A stretch of DNA of 64,000 bases from Oscillospiraceae bacterium (GTDB lineage: Bacteria > Bacillota > Clostridia > Oscillospirales > CAG-272): contig SVQN01000002.1 of NCBI GenBank assembly GCA_015065295.1, positions 1 through 64,000 of the forward strand. The letters run 5' to 3'. Shown here one piece after another: positions 1-8,279 of the stretch. The position numbers and the translations under genes were made by a program. The notes under the pieces are model-generated. The model saw nothing but the letters and a program-made list of their open reading frames with translations, searched no databases and was not told where the DNA came from. The first letter of the stretch is position 1. Each line of letters opens with the position of its first letter.

Positions 1-28
1 GCAGCAGGCATTTGCAGGAAAGGAAAAA

Positions 29-913
29 ATGCTCAAGGGCGGTCTTCACTGCCATACCACCCGTTCGGACGGACGCGGTACTCCCGAAGAAGTCATCCGT
101 CTCCATCACGAAAACGGCTACGATTTTCTCGCGCTGACCGACCACCGTTACTACAACTACACCAATTTTGCGCCGGACGTACCGATCACGATCCTCCCGG
201 GCATGGAATACGACAACACGTTTGAACACGGAAAGGGCTTCCGCTGCTTCCACACCGTATGCATCGGCCCCGCAAAGGAAGACGGCAACGGCTACGATCA
301 GGATCAGAAGCTCGACTCCGGCAAGGCGAAGGATCAGTTCGAATACCAGCCCTATCTCGACGACATTCACGCGCACGGCAACATGACGATCTACTGCCAT
401 CCCGAATGGAGCTCCACGCCCGCGCGCTATTTCGAAAAGCTCGAAGGCAACTTTGCCATGGAAATCTGGAACAGCGGCTGTGCAATCGAAGACGATATGG
501 ACACCGACGCGGCGTACTGGGATGAAATCCTCGGTCAGGGCAAGCTGATCTACGGCGTTGCGACCGACGACGGTCACGGAATGCACCACCACTGCAAGGG
601 CTGGGTCATGGTCCGCGCGGAAAACAACATCAACGCGATTCTCGCGGCCCTGAAGAACGGCGAATTCTATTCGTCCTGCGGCCCGGAAATCTATAATTTC
701 TATGTAGACAACGGCGTTGCTGTGGTCGAATGCTCCGAAGTCTCCAAAATCCGTCTCCACAGCGATATGCACCCGACCCGCATCGTCCGTTCCGCCGACG
801 GCACCCTCACCCGCGCCGAATTCAACATCGGCGAAGGATACAAGTATGTCCGCGCCACCGTCATCGACAAAGACGGCAAGCACGCCTGGACGAACCCTAT
901 TTTTATTGATTGA
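29..913 (+). CDS. PHP-domain metal-dependent phosphoesterase
   Basis: A 294-residue protein with a PHP (polymerase and histidinol phosphatase) fold, expected to be a cytoplasmic metal-dependent phosphoesterase. Visible motifs are HCHTTRSDG at residues 7-15 (motif I), TDH near 37-39 (motif II), YCHPEW near 121 (motif III) and a late TDDGHG (motif IV), so the metal ligands look complete. The start follows AGGAAAGG by about 6 nt. Its substrate cannot be told from sequence; this compact PHP subfamily often sits in carbohydrate loci. A sulfatase follows after a P repeat, so co-transcription is possible but not shown. Confidence 0.85.
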   Translation: MLKGGLHCHTTRSDGRGTPEEVIRLHHENGYDFLALTDHRYYNYTNFAPDVPITILPGMEYDNTFEHGKGFRCFHTVCIGPAKEDGNGYDQDQKLDSGKAKDQFEYQPYLDDIHAHGNMTIYCHPEWSSTPARYFEKLEGNFAMEIWNSGCAIEDDMDTDAAYWDEILGQGKLIYGVATDDGHGMHHHCKGWVMVRAENNINAILAALKNGEFYSSCGPEIYNFYVDNGVAVVECSEVSKIRLHSDMHPTRIVRSADGTLTRAEFNIGEGYKYVRATVIDKDGKHAWTNPIFID

Positions 914-926
914 ATAATATTTTCGC

Positions 927-1003
927 GGGGAACCTTTTTTGAGGAAAAAGGTTCCCTTGGAGTTTTTGCGAAGCAAATACTCCGCCCCTCCAAAAACCTT
1001 TTC
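927..1003 (+). repeat. P repeat, copy 1 (hairpin plus tail, with extra stem)
   Basis: The hairpin GGGGAACCTTTTTT/AAAAAGGTTCCC begins 13 nt after the PHP stop codon and is followed by a second stem (GGAGTTTTTGC/GCAAATACTCC) and the tail CCCCTCCAAAAACCTTTT. It is one of 13 related copies in the window. It may end or protect the upstream transcript. Confidence 0.8.
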
Positions 1004-1030
1004 AGATAAGAGGATATAAAAATTATAGTC

Positions 1031-2518
1031 ATGGAAAACAAACGACCGAATGTTGTGATTATTTATGCGGATGACCTCGGGTACGGGGATCTCGGGTGCT
1101 ACGGTGCCGAGGAGATTGCCACGCCGAATGTGGATGCTCTGGCGGAGAGCGGACTGCGGTTTTCGCAGGCATATTCGACGTCGCCGGTATGTACGCCCGC
1201 ACGGTATTCGCTGATGACCGGACGGTATCCGTCGAGACGGCAGGGTGTGCATATTCTGCCGGGGGATGCCGCGTGCATTATTGACGAAGGGGTGTACACC
1301 CTGCCGCAGTTATTCCGCGACAACGGGTACCGGACGGCGGTGGTCGGCAAGTGGCATCTCGGACTGAGCGACGGCTCCGCTCCGATTGACTGGAACCGTC
1401 CCGTTGACCGGACGCCGCTGGACGTGGGGTTTGACGAATGCTTCATTTTCCCCGCGACGGCCGACCGGGTACCGTGCGTATACTTTGACGGACGGAATGT
1501 ACTGAATCTCGATCCGGACGATCCGATTACGGTTCTGTACGATGTGGCGGAAAATCCGTTCCCTGACGTGCCGGACGGTCGGAATCATCCGGAACTGCTG
1601 AAAATGAAGGCGTCCCACGGGCACGATATGACCATCGTGAACGGTGTGGGACGCATCGGCTATATGAAAGGCGGTCAGGCGGCACTGTGGCGGGACGAAG
1701 ACCTTGCCGAAACCTTCCTTGAGAGGGCGAAAACGTTCGTGAACGAGAACCGTGACCGGCCGTTCTTCCTGTATTATGCTCTGCATCAGCCGCACGTTCC
1801 GCGTCTGCCGTCGAAACGGTTTGAAGGCGCGACCGGACTCGGCCCGCGCGGGGATGTGATTGCCGAAATGGACTGGTGCGTCGGGGAGATCATGGATTGT
1901 CTGCGGGAAAACGGACTGCTGGACAACACGATCGTGATTTTCTCCAGCGACAACGGCCCCGTTCTCGACGACGGCTATATTGACCGCGCGGTTGACTTAA
2001 ACGGCGAACACCGTCCGGCGGGGCCTCTGCGCGGCGGCAAGTACAGCCGGTTCGAGGGCGGCATCCGGATTCCGTTCCTCGCAAGCTGGCCGGGACACAT
2101 CCGTCCGGGCGTGAGCCACGCGCTGTTTTCGCAGGTTGACCTGCTGGCGTCGTTTGCGGAAATGTTCGGAACGGACATTCCGGCGGGCGACGGTGTGAAG
2201 CTCTTTGACGCGCTGACCGGCGGGGATGGATTCGGACGGCATGAAATCTACGCGGAAGGTACGCGCACCGGAAAAGTCCTCCGGCAGGGGAAGTGGCTGT
2301 ACATCGAACCGGACGACGGCGTACCCCTCCAGCGTGCGACGAATACGGAAACGGCGAACTCCCGCGATCCGCAGCTCTACAACCTCGACTACGACCTCGG
2401 ACAGCAGCGCAATCTGGCGTACCGCTATCCGAACATTGTACGGGCAATGCAGGCGCGAATCAGCGAGATCAAGAGAGGGAACGTGAAGGAAAAGACGGAG
2501 GAATTCCGTTTATTCTGA
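1031..2518 (+). CDS. Sulfatase (formylglycine-dependent, S1 type)
   Basis: A 495-residue sulfatase that would hydrolyse sulfate esters, probably of a sulfated sugar. The metal pair DD is at residues 14-15 in YADDLGYGDLG. The signature CTPAR (Cys54 to Arg58) carries the cysteine that is oxidised to formylglycine, so an anSME-type maturase must exist outside this window. GKWHLG and SSDNGP complete the active-site motifs. No signal peptide is visible, which suggests a cytoplasmic enzyme acting on imported fragments. Length is normal for the family. The specific substrate cannot be assigned. Confidence 0.93.
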   Translation: MENKRPNVVIIYADDLGYGDLGCYGAEEIATPNVDALAESGLRFSQAYSTSPVCTPARYSLMTGRYPSRRQGVHILPGDAACIIDEGVYTLPQLFRDNGYRTAVVGKWHLGLSDGSAPIDWNRPVDRTPLDVGFDECFIFPATADRVPCVYFDGRNVLNLDPDDPITVLYDVAENPFPDVPDGRNHPELLKMKASHGHDMTIVNGVGRIGYMKGGQAALWRDEDLAETFLERAKTFVNENRDRPFFLYYALHQPHVPRLPSKRFEGATGLGPRGDVIAEMDWCVGEIMDCLRENGLLDNTIVIFSSDNGPVLDDGYIDRAVDLNGEHRPAGPLRGGKYSRFEGGIRIPFLASWPGHIRPGVSHALFSQVDLLASFAEMFGTDIPAGDGVKLFDALTGGDGFGRHEIYAEGTRTGKVLRQGKWLYIEPDDGVPLQRATNTETANSRDPQLYNLDYDLGQQRNLAYRYPNIVRAMQARISEIKRGNVKEKTEEFRLF

Positions 2519-2642
2519 ATTTTAAACGAATGACAGGAGAAACGTCCGGCACGATCTGCGGATTTCCGGGATTCCCGTAAACCGGCTGGCAGGGGAAGTG
2601 ATCGTCCTGCGGCAGTTAGCGGAATAATAGGAAGACAAAACA

Positions 2643-2672
2643 AAAACTCCCCGTTTGGTTTCGGGGAGTTTT
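2643..2672. terminator. Bidirectional terminator
   Basis: AAAACTCCCCG and CGGGGAGTTTT form an 11-bp stem with A and T tracts on both sides. It lies between the convergent sulfatase and XRE genes and can serve both. Confidence 0.85.
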
Positions 2673-2690
2673 CGTTGCTTTGGGATGACA

Positions 2691-3470
2691 TCACATATTT
2701 CCGTCCGTGCCGCAGCGGTACAGGAGACGGGTCAGCGCCAGAAGCATCCGGATATTTTGTTTGGTTATACGGGTATAGACAGTCACGGTTTCGCCGTTGT
2801 ACGGGATGGCCGATTCCGTAAGCTGACCGAGCGTTTTCAGGTTTTCGGTGACTTTGGCGATTTCCGTTTCCGGAACGGTCAGCACATCTGCGAGCGATTC
2901 GGCGTCGTACATCCGGTAATACGGGATTTCGTATATCTTCAGCGCGGCGCGGAGGGTGGTTTCGTCCGACAGTGCGGCAAAAATTTCCGGAAGATTTGCC
3001 TGTGCGATGGCATCGGATTCACCGGAAAGGCTGTCGTACATAACGAACATCTGCGGGGTATCCTCACGGTCGGCATAGAAACCGCGCAGGTCTCCGGCGT
3101 GAAGCGTGGAGTACGTCGGGTGTTCGCCGGCGGTACTGTCCGGAAAATACCGGCGGCGGAAGCCGTTCAGAATCTGCCGGAACAGACGGAAGCCGTCATG
3201 GTCGGCGGTTTCGGCGGGCATACCGGCGATATACTGCGCGATTCCGTCGAACAGTTCCGGTTCCGGGATGGATTTCCCGGAGATGAGGCGGTCTGCACTT
3301 ACGTCAAGGAGTTCTGCAAGGGAAATCAGCAGGTCGAGCGAGGGTTCACCGTCGCCGCTTTCCCAGCGGGAGATTGTCTGCGGAGAAGTGAACAGCTTTT
3401 CCGCAAGGTCGGTCTGCGTCAGTCCGGCGGATTTCCGCAGATTTTTTAAGTTTTCTGCAAAATTGCTCAT
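2691..3470 (-). CDS. XRE-family regulator with unknown C-terminal domain
   Basis: A 259-residue protein with an N-terminal XRE helix-turn-helix (residues about 5-60: LRKSAGLTQTDLAEKLF..SPQTISRWESGDGEPSLDLL). The roughly 190-residue C-terminal region is not recognised. I chose the internal ATG at 3470 because GGAGG sits 8 nt upstream; the ORF-track start five residues earlier would place that ribosome site inside the gene. The ATGA overlap with the upstream XRE gene indicates translational coupling. It is probably a DNA-binding regulator, target unknown. Confidence 0.85.
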   Translation of the reverse strand: MSNFAENLKNLRKSAGLTQTDLAEKLFTSPQTISRWESGDGEPSLDLLISLAELLDVSADRLISGKSIPEPELFDGIAQYIAGMPAETADHDGFRLFRQILNGFRRRYFPDSTAGEHPTYSTLHAGDLRGFYADREDTPQMFVMYDSLSGESDAIAQANLPEIFAALSDETTLRAALKIYEIPYYRMYDAESLADVLTVPETEIAKVTENLKTLGQLTESAIPYNGETVTVYTRITKQNIRMLLALTRLLYRCGTDGNM

Positions 3471-4300
3471 CGGTGACCTCCCCATTTTTCCGAAATCATG
3501 TAGGCAGCCGCGATAACTGCGCGCAGATTCGTTCCCTCATACCAGCACCAGCGGTAAATCGTGACTTCTTCTCCCTTGATAACGGCGGGGATCTCCCGTG
3601 CCTGTGTCAGCTTGAAGAATGCCGTGACGGTTTCGGGTGCCGCGCCGGTCATTTCACAGGCATAATCCGCCGTGACATCGGACGGAAGCGTACCGCCGTA
3701 CGCCGCTTTCAGCAGGGAGTCGGCTCCCGGCATGGTGAGAAATTCAAAGATATACCGGTAATTTTCGTAATGGTCAAGGATGTTTTCAAACATATCTCCC
3801 GGATACTGCTGAAGAACCGCAAATTTCAGCCGGTCATTGCGGATGTTCGTGAGCATTTCCATTTCGTCCGACGGGGAGTTGAAAATCTGCGGACGCGGAT
3901 CGTCCCTGTCGATCAGCTCCTGCCATTCACCGATGATTTCCTGCATCACTTCCGGTGTATACCATCCGCCGTCTTCACTATGACGGATTTCCGCGCCGAA
4001 CGCCATGTAGGACACGATCTCCTGCATCCGGTCGAACACGTCCGCCGGATCGGCCGCACGGATATACTCCCGCACGGAATTCAGCAGATCGCCGCGCAGG
4101 TCATGCGGATGGTCGAACAGAGAATCAATGGTACAGCCGAAAGAGTCTGCCAGCGCGGGCAGAACCTCGGCAGAAGGTTTGGTTTCGCCGCATTCCCATT
4201 TGGACACAACCTTTTCGGACACGCCGACCGCTTCGGCGAGTTCCGCCTGAGTCAGTCCCGCGTTTTCACGGAGAGTGCGGATTTTTTCGGTAAGGTTCAT
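3467..4300 (-). CDS. XRE-family regulator, first gene of a two-regulator operon
   Basis: A 277-residue protein with an N-terminal XRE domain (TLRENAGLTQAELAEAVGVSEKVVSKWECGETKPSAE) and an acidic C-terminal region with no recognised domain. The start at 4300 is preceded by GGAGG at about 8 nt. The longer ORF-track start would overlap the promoter at 4341-4369. Its last four bases form ATGA with the start of the next XRE gene. Two different XRE proteins made from one message suggests partners or a heteromer, which is inference. Confidence 0.85.
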   Translation of the reverse strand: MNLTEKIRTLRENAGLTQAELAEAVGVSEKVVSKWECGETKPSAEVLPALADSFGCTIDSLFDHPHDLRGDLLNSVREYIRAADPADVFDRMQEIVSYMAFGAEIRHSEDGGWYTPEVMQEIIGEWQELIDRDDPRPQIFNSPSDEMEMLTNIRNDRLKFAVLQQYPGDMFENILDHYENYRYIFEFLTMPGADSLLKAAYGGTLPSDVTADYACEMTGAAPETVTAFFKLTQAREIPAVIKGEEVTIYRWCWYEGTNLRAVIAAAYMISEKWGGHR

Positions 4301-4340
4301 AAAATTCCTCCAAATCATAGACTTTTGCGATCGCATTCTC

Positions 4341-4369
4341 ATTATACGGGAATCCGGATAAGGAGTCAA
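4341..4369 (-). promoter_or_regulatory. SigA-type promoter for the XRE pair
   Basis: TTGACT, 17 bp, TATAAT read on the minus strand, about 40 nt upstream of the start at 4300. Confidence 0.8.
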
Positions 4370-4384
4370 ACAGAGAATACAGAA

Positions 4385-4407
4385 AAACTCCCCGTTTTGG
4401 GGAGTTT
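4385..4407 (-). terminator. Terminator overlapping the stop of the membrane XRE gene
   Basis: AAACTCCCC and GGGGAGTTT form a 9-bp stem followed by a short T run on the minus strand. The stop codon of the upstream gene lies within it. Confidence 0.75.
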
Positions 4408-4915
4408 ATATTTTCTTTCTTGTCAGAATAAGACCAACGATTGACCCGATAAGAGCCACTGGAGACAATCGTACAAATATCCACTCAAATGCGTGCAGAG
4501 CAACTCCTACAACAGCGGTTTCGGGGTCGCTGTAATCCCAACTTAAGTACGGGCTGCCGAATTTCATCAGGAGTATATAAATTATAAGGATCGCCGTACA
4601 CGACAGGATATAGAACAACCGATGCTTTTTCCTTTTTTCGTCTCTGCTCAATGCAAGCTGTAAATCAATGATCTCTAATTTTTCGGAAATCACTTGCAGG
4701 GCGTCTGCTTTTGACTCAGTGACGGTTTCACCAAGCAGAACACTTACCGGAGTTTCAAGTGCTTCTGACAGTGTCACCAGCATATTGGAATCCGGAACGG
4801 ATAATCCCTGCTCCCATTTGGAGATCGTCTGACGGACGACATTCAATTTGCCCGCGAGTTCCTCCTGAGATAATCCTTTGGCTTTTCGGACTGCTTTGAT
4901 ATTTTCGTTTAACAT
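4406..4915 (-). CDS. XRE-family regulator with C-terminal membrane segments
   Basis: A 169-residue protein with an N-terminal XRE helix-turn-helix (residues about 5-60, AKGLSQEELAGKLNVVRQTISKWEQGLSVPDS), a short linker and two hydrophobic stretches (LFYILSCTAILIIYILLMKF and LSPVALIGSIVGLILT). This is a common Firmicutes layout for a membrane-anchored regulator that may sense envelope state. The start is preceded by AAGGAAG at about 8 nt and by its own promoter. Target genes are unknown. Confidence 0.87.
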   Translation of the reverse strand: MLNENIKAVRKAKGLSQEELAGKLNVVRQTISKWEQGLSVPDSNMLVTLSEALETPVSVLLGETVTESKADALQVISEKLEIIDLQLALSRDEKRKKHRLFYILSCTAILIIYILLMKFGSPYLSWDYSDPETAVVGVALHAFEWIFVRLSPVALIGSIVGLILTRKKI

Positions 4916-4949
4916 TCAGGGCACTTCCTTTCTCTCGCCGGATGCCCTA

Positions 4950-4978
4950 ATTATATAATAAAATTCCCGTTGCTGCAA
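4950..4978 (-). promoter_or_regulatory. SigA-type promoter for membrane XRE gene
   Basis: TTGCAG, 17 bp, TATAAT on the minus strand, about 35 nt upstream of the ATG at 4915. Confidence 0.75.
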
Positions 4979-5117
4979 GCAACGCATAGTAACATTTCAC
5001 GTTTTTCGGTCAGGAAGTGCATATTTCAGCGAGTTTCGCCTTTGAAATGGGAACGTTCGGACACGATAGGGGCGGCGTATCCTCCGCCGGATTCCGAATC
5101 CGCTTGTGTATAGTCTC

Positions 5118-6194
5118 TTACCGGAACTTTCTCACCAGTTCGCTGACGAGAAGGAATTTCTCATATTCCACGCCGGGCGGACAGCTGTCGCTGTTGGCGA
5201 GGACGTAGCGGCTTCCCTTCCGGTCGTTCAGAAGTTCCGTGACGCACTGTTCCAGTTCCTCCATTGTACAGTTCCGGAAGAACGTCGGTTCGATCCCGCC
5301 GATGATGGCGATGTGTTCCGGAAGTTTCCGTCCGCATTCCGCGATGCTTACGTTTCCGGTCGGCGGCGGCGAAACGGATTCCAGAATGTCGATTTCCGTT
5401 TCCGCAATCTTCGGAAGCAGGTCTTTCAGATGGCCGCACGCATGATGGAGCAGGAGCTTCCCTTCCGCGTGGATCATCCGTCCCCATTCGTTGATTTCCG
5501 GAGCCGTGTACTGCTCAAACATTGCCGGACTGATGTTGGTCGTGGAGCTGTCTTCAAAGAAGTTGAACACCTCCGCCGACGACTGCACCGAGATACGCAC
5601 GGTTTCCCGGTCACGTTCCTGCATCACGGCAAGGCATTCCTCCACAACGTCCGGAAAATCACAGAGTGCATATACCAATGCTTCCGTTCCGCACCACTGT
5701 TCCACGAGCGACTGGAACGCCGTCTTGGAATGCAGCCCGATGGAGGGGACATACAGTCCGTCGTTCCCGAGATGTCTGAAAGCGTTCTCAAAATCCCGGA
5801 GATTTTCCTCGATCACGATGTTTTCCATGATGTACTGCAGGGTCCTGAAATCTTCTTCCGTCCGGACGGAATGCCCGGTCAGGAACCATGAATCGGCTTC
5901 GGGCGAATACGTCCGTACTTCCGTCAGCGAACCGACTTTGGTCACAAACGTGTTGGTGATCGTATTCCCGGCCCGTTTCGAGAGAACTTCGCAGTTCCGG
6001 CGTTCGCTGCGGTACAGCAGATGAAATCCCCGGAGCAGCGGATCGGCTCCCATCTTCTTCATGTATTCAATCTGTCCGCAGGCACGTTCCTCTTCGGGCA
6101 GATGTTCCCAGTAATACGCCAGAAACGGCGACCACGGCACCCGATCCACCGGCTTCCCGGTCACTGCATTCAGAATCCGTTCTTTTGCTGTCAT
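5118..6194 (-). CDS. URO-D/MtaA-family protein (probable corrinoid methyltransferase)
   Basis: A 358-residue protein of the uroporphyrinogen decarboxylase superfamily. The N-terminus (MTAKERILNAVTGKPVDRVPW) is typical of the branch that transfers methyl groups to or from corrinoid cofactors rather than making haem. The zinc motif HxCx(n)C is visible as HHACGH near residue 250 and the late Cys in NSDSCPPG. No corrinoid protein or haem-synthesis gene is adjacent, so the methyl donor is unknown. The start is preceded by GGAGG. True HemE activity is unlikely but not excluded. Confidence 0.82.
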   Translation of the reverse strand: MTAKERILNAVTGKPVDRVPWSPFLAYYWEHLPEEERACGQIEYMKKMGADPLLRGFHLLYRSERRNCEVLSKRAGNTITNTFVTKVGSLTEVRTYSPEADSWFLTGHSVRTEEDFRTLQYIMENIVIEENLRDFENAFRHLGNDGLYVPSIGLHSKTAFQSLVEQWCGTEALVYALCDFPDVVEECLAVMQERDRETVRISVQSSAEVFNFFEDSSTTNISPAMFEQYTAPEINEWGRMIHAEGKLLLHHACGHLKDLLPKIAETEIDILESVSPPPTGNVSIAECGRKLPEHIAIIGGIEPTFFRNCTMEELEQCVTELLNDRKGSRYVLANSDSCPPGVEYEKFLLVSELVRKFR

Positions 6195-6253
6195 AGCAAA
6201 CCTCCTTTTTCAAACTTCAAATCTGCACCCAACTTCATCAACTCATTTGTTTG

Positions 6254-6309
6254 AAAAGGTTTTTGGAAGGGGTTCGGGGGAACCTTTTTCCTCAAAAAAG
6301 GTTCCCCCG
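6254..6309 (-). repeat. P repeat, copy 2
   Basis: On the minus strand the hairpin GGGGGAACCTTTTTT/AAAAAGGTTCCCCC starts 13 nt after the GH4 stop codon and is followed by the tail CCCCTTCCAAAAACCTTTT. Confidence 0.8.
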
Positions 6310-6321
6310 AGAAAGCATATT

Positions 6322-7656
6322 TTACTTGTATTCCGGGAGCCAGCCTTTGTGGGCTTCGATGAGGTCGTCGCAGAGGGCTACGATGTCGTCGATGGAGAGT
6401 TCCGCGGAGGTGTGGGGTTCGAGCATCGCTGCCTGATAGATGTATTCCTTCTTCTTGGTCACAGCGGCTTCGATGGTGAGGAGCTGTGCGTTGATGTTGG
6501 TCATGTTCATGGCTGCGAGTGCGAGCGGGAGCGGCGGCTGCTGGGTCGGCTGTACGCCGTACTTGTTGACAAGGCACGCAACTTCGACGCAGGCTTCAGC
6601 GGGAAGGTTCGGGATCAGGCCGTTGTTGATGACGTTGCCGCCGATCTTGTACGGATTGTCCGTAACCATGGCTTCCATGATGTAGGATGCGTATTCGTGG
6701 GTTCTGGTGTGGCTGACGTCGCCCTTGAGGTACTTTTCACGGTCGTTCTTCCATCCGGCGATCTGGTTGACGCAGCGGCGCGGATATTCGTCGAGCGGAA
6801 TATTGTACTTCTGGATGAGTTCCGGATACTTCGACTTGATGAAGAAGTTGTTGTATTCGGCGTTGTGTTCGCTGGATTCGGTGCAGTAGTAACCGAAGCG
6901 GCGGATGTATTCGTAACGGGTGAGATCGCCGAAGGTGGAGTTGCCCTTGGCAAGTTCTTCTTCGAGCTTCGCAATTGCACGGCGGCGGATCTCGGGATAG
7001 AGGTCGTTTCCGTCCGCGTCTTCGATTTCAAGGAGCCAGCCCATGTGGTTGATGCCGGCGATGCGTTCCTTGATCGGTTCCTTGTATTCGATGCCGAGGG
7101 TGTTCAGCAGACCGCGGGAGCAGACCTGTACGCTGTGGCAGAGACCGACGGTCTTGATGGGCGTGTAACGCTGCATATAACCGGCGAGCATCGCCATCGG
7201 GTTGGTGTAGTTGAGGAACCATGCGTTCGGGCAGACTGCGTCCATGTCTTCGGCGAAGCCTTCGAGAACGGGGATGGTACGGAGCGCGCGGAAGATACCG
7301 CCGATGCCGAGGGTGTCCGCGATGGTCTGACGGAGGCCGTACTTCTTCGGGATTTCGAAGTCGGTCACGGTGCAGGGTTCGTAGCCGCCGACCTGGATCG
7401 CGTCAACGACGAAGTTTGCGCCGCGGAGAGCTTCCTTGCGGTTCGGGATACCGAGGTGCTTGGTGATCTTTGCTCTGCCTTCGTTGATGTTCTTGTTGAG
7501 AGCGTCGATCATGATGTAGGATTCTTCGAGACGTTCCGCGTCGATGTCATAGAGAGACAGTTCGAAGTCGCGGAGCGCGGGGGTGAGCATACAGTCGCCC
7601 AGCACGTTTTTTGCGAACACGGTGCTGCCTGCGCCCATAAAGGTAATCTTTCCCAT
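6322..7656 (-). CDS. GH4 glycosidase (alpha-galactosidase/6-phospho-glycosidase type)
   Basis: A 444-residue NAD- and Mn-dependent family 4 glycoside hydrolase, cytoplasmic. The Rossmann motif GAGSTVFAKN begins at residue 8, which fixes the start at 7656 (AAAGGAT 7 nt upstream). NYTNPMAM, GLCHSVQ with the metal Cys, and GINHMGW are the family active-site blocks. The GLCHSVQ block resembles MelA-type alpha-galactosidases, but GH4 covers several substrates, including glucuronides. No PTS genes are nearby, which argues mildly against a phospho-sugar substrate. A strong promoter with a palindrome precedes it. Confidence 0.9.
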   Translation of the reverse strand: MGKITFMGAGSTVFAKNVLGDCMLTPALRDFELSLYDIDAERLEESYIMIDALNKNINEGRAKITKHLGIPNRKEALRGANFVVDAIQVGGYEPCTVTDFEIPKKYGLRQTIADTLGIGGIFRALRTIPVLEGFAEDMDAVCPNAWFLNYTNPMAMLAGYMQRYTPIKTVGLCHSVQVCSRGLLNTLGIEYKEPIKERIAGINHMGWLLEIEDADGNDLYPEIRRRAIAKLEEELAKGNSTFGDLTRYEYIRRFGYYCTESSEHNAEYNNFFIKSKYPELIQKYNIPLDEYPRRCVNQIAGWKNDREKYLKGDVSHTRTHEYASYIMEAMVTDNPYKIGGNVINNGLIPNLPAEACVEVACLVNKYGVQPTQQPPLPLALAAMNMTNINAQLLTIEAAVTKKKEYIYQAAMLEPHTSAELSIDDIVALCDDLIEAHKGWLPEYK

Positions 7657-7691
7657 AATGTTATCCTTTGCTATAACGTATTCCGTTGATC

Positions 7692-7730
7692 GGTAATAAG
7701 ATATTACCATACTTTTGGTACCCTTGTCAA
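7692..7730 (-). promoter_or_regulatory. GH4 promoter with candidate operator
   Basis: TTGACA (7725-7730), 18 bp, TAATAT (7701-7706) on the minus strand. The palindrome GGTAATA-AGA-TATTACC (7692-7708) covers the -10 box and could be an operator. No regulator gene is adjacent. Confidence 0.7.
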
Positions 7731-7769
7731 GGGGGGGCGGAGGAAAGTGCAGACTGTTCGTTTGCATTG

Positions 7770-8252
7770 GAAGGAAGAAAAATGACCGTTCCGGTCATTT
7801 TTCAATTTTATGTCCCTACGCGGGACGGCGCACAAAGGGGCTCAAACGCCGCCCCTTTGTGAATTCCTGGCTTGACGTTCGGGGGACTCGGCCTTGAGGC
7901 CTCAGACATACAGCGGTTTGCCCGCATTCAGACTTTCAGGAAGAGACAAGGTTTGGGTGCAAATCTGTCCAAACCGTAAGTTCACTACAAACAGCCGTGA
8001 GGGATAACGGGGGATAACTGAAATGTCAGTTTCACCTTTCAGCAAAACGAAATCCCTGTTCTTCCGAGCGATTTGCTGAGTGCAAACCGCTGTCTGTTTG
8101 AGCCCCTAAGGGCGAGTCCCCCGAACGCCAAGCCGGGAATTCATAAAGGGGCGGCATCTGAGCCCCTTTATGCGCCGTCCCGCGCAGGGACATAAAATTG
8201 AAAAAAGTACCCAACGGGTACTTTTTTCTTCCTTTCGCTCCGAAGGGGCGTT
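7770..8252 (-). repeat. A element, copy 1
   Basis: A roughly 480-bp imperfect inverted repeat filling the gap between uvrB and GH4. Read on the minus strand it starts with a CCCCTTCGG hairpin and a GGAAG motif, then the terminal stem AAAAAAGTACCC/GGGTACTTTTTT. A series of nested hairpins follows, a centre containing GGACAGATTTGCACCC, and then the mirrored arm ending in AAAAATGACC/GGTCATTTTT. It is related along its length to the copies near 24.6 and 27.2 kb. ORFs inside it are repeat artefacts. Confidence 0.85.
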
Positions 8253-8279
8253 TTCCTTCCACCCCGGAGGGGTGTCTCT

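Noticed and set aside
7715-7897. A 60-aa ORF ending in GRRTKGLKRRPFVNSWLDVRGTRP, similar to the end of the ORF at 27575-27862
   Set aside because: The similarity comes from both lying in A elements; the frames start at different points and have no ribosome site. The conserved thing is the DNA repeat, not a protein.
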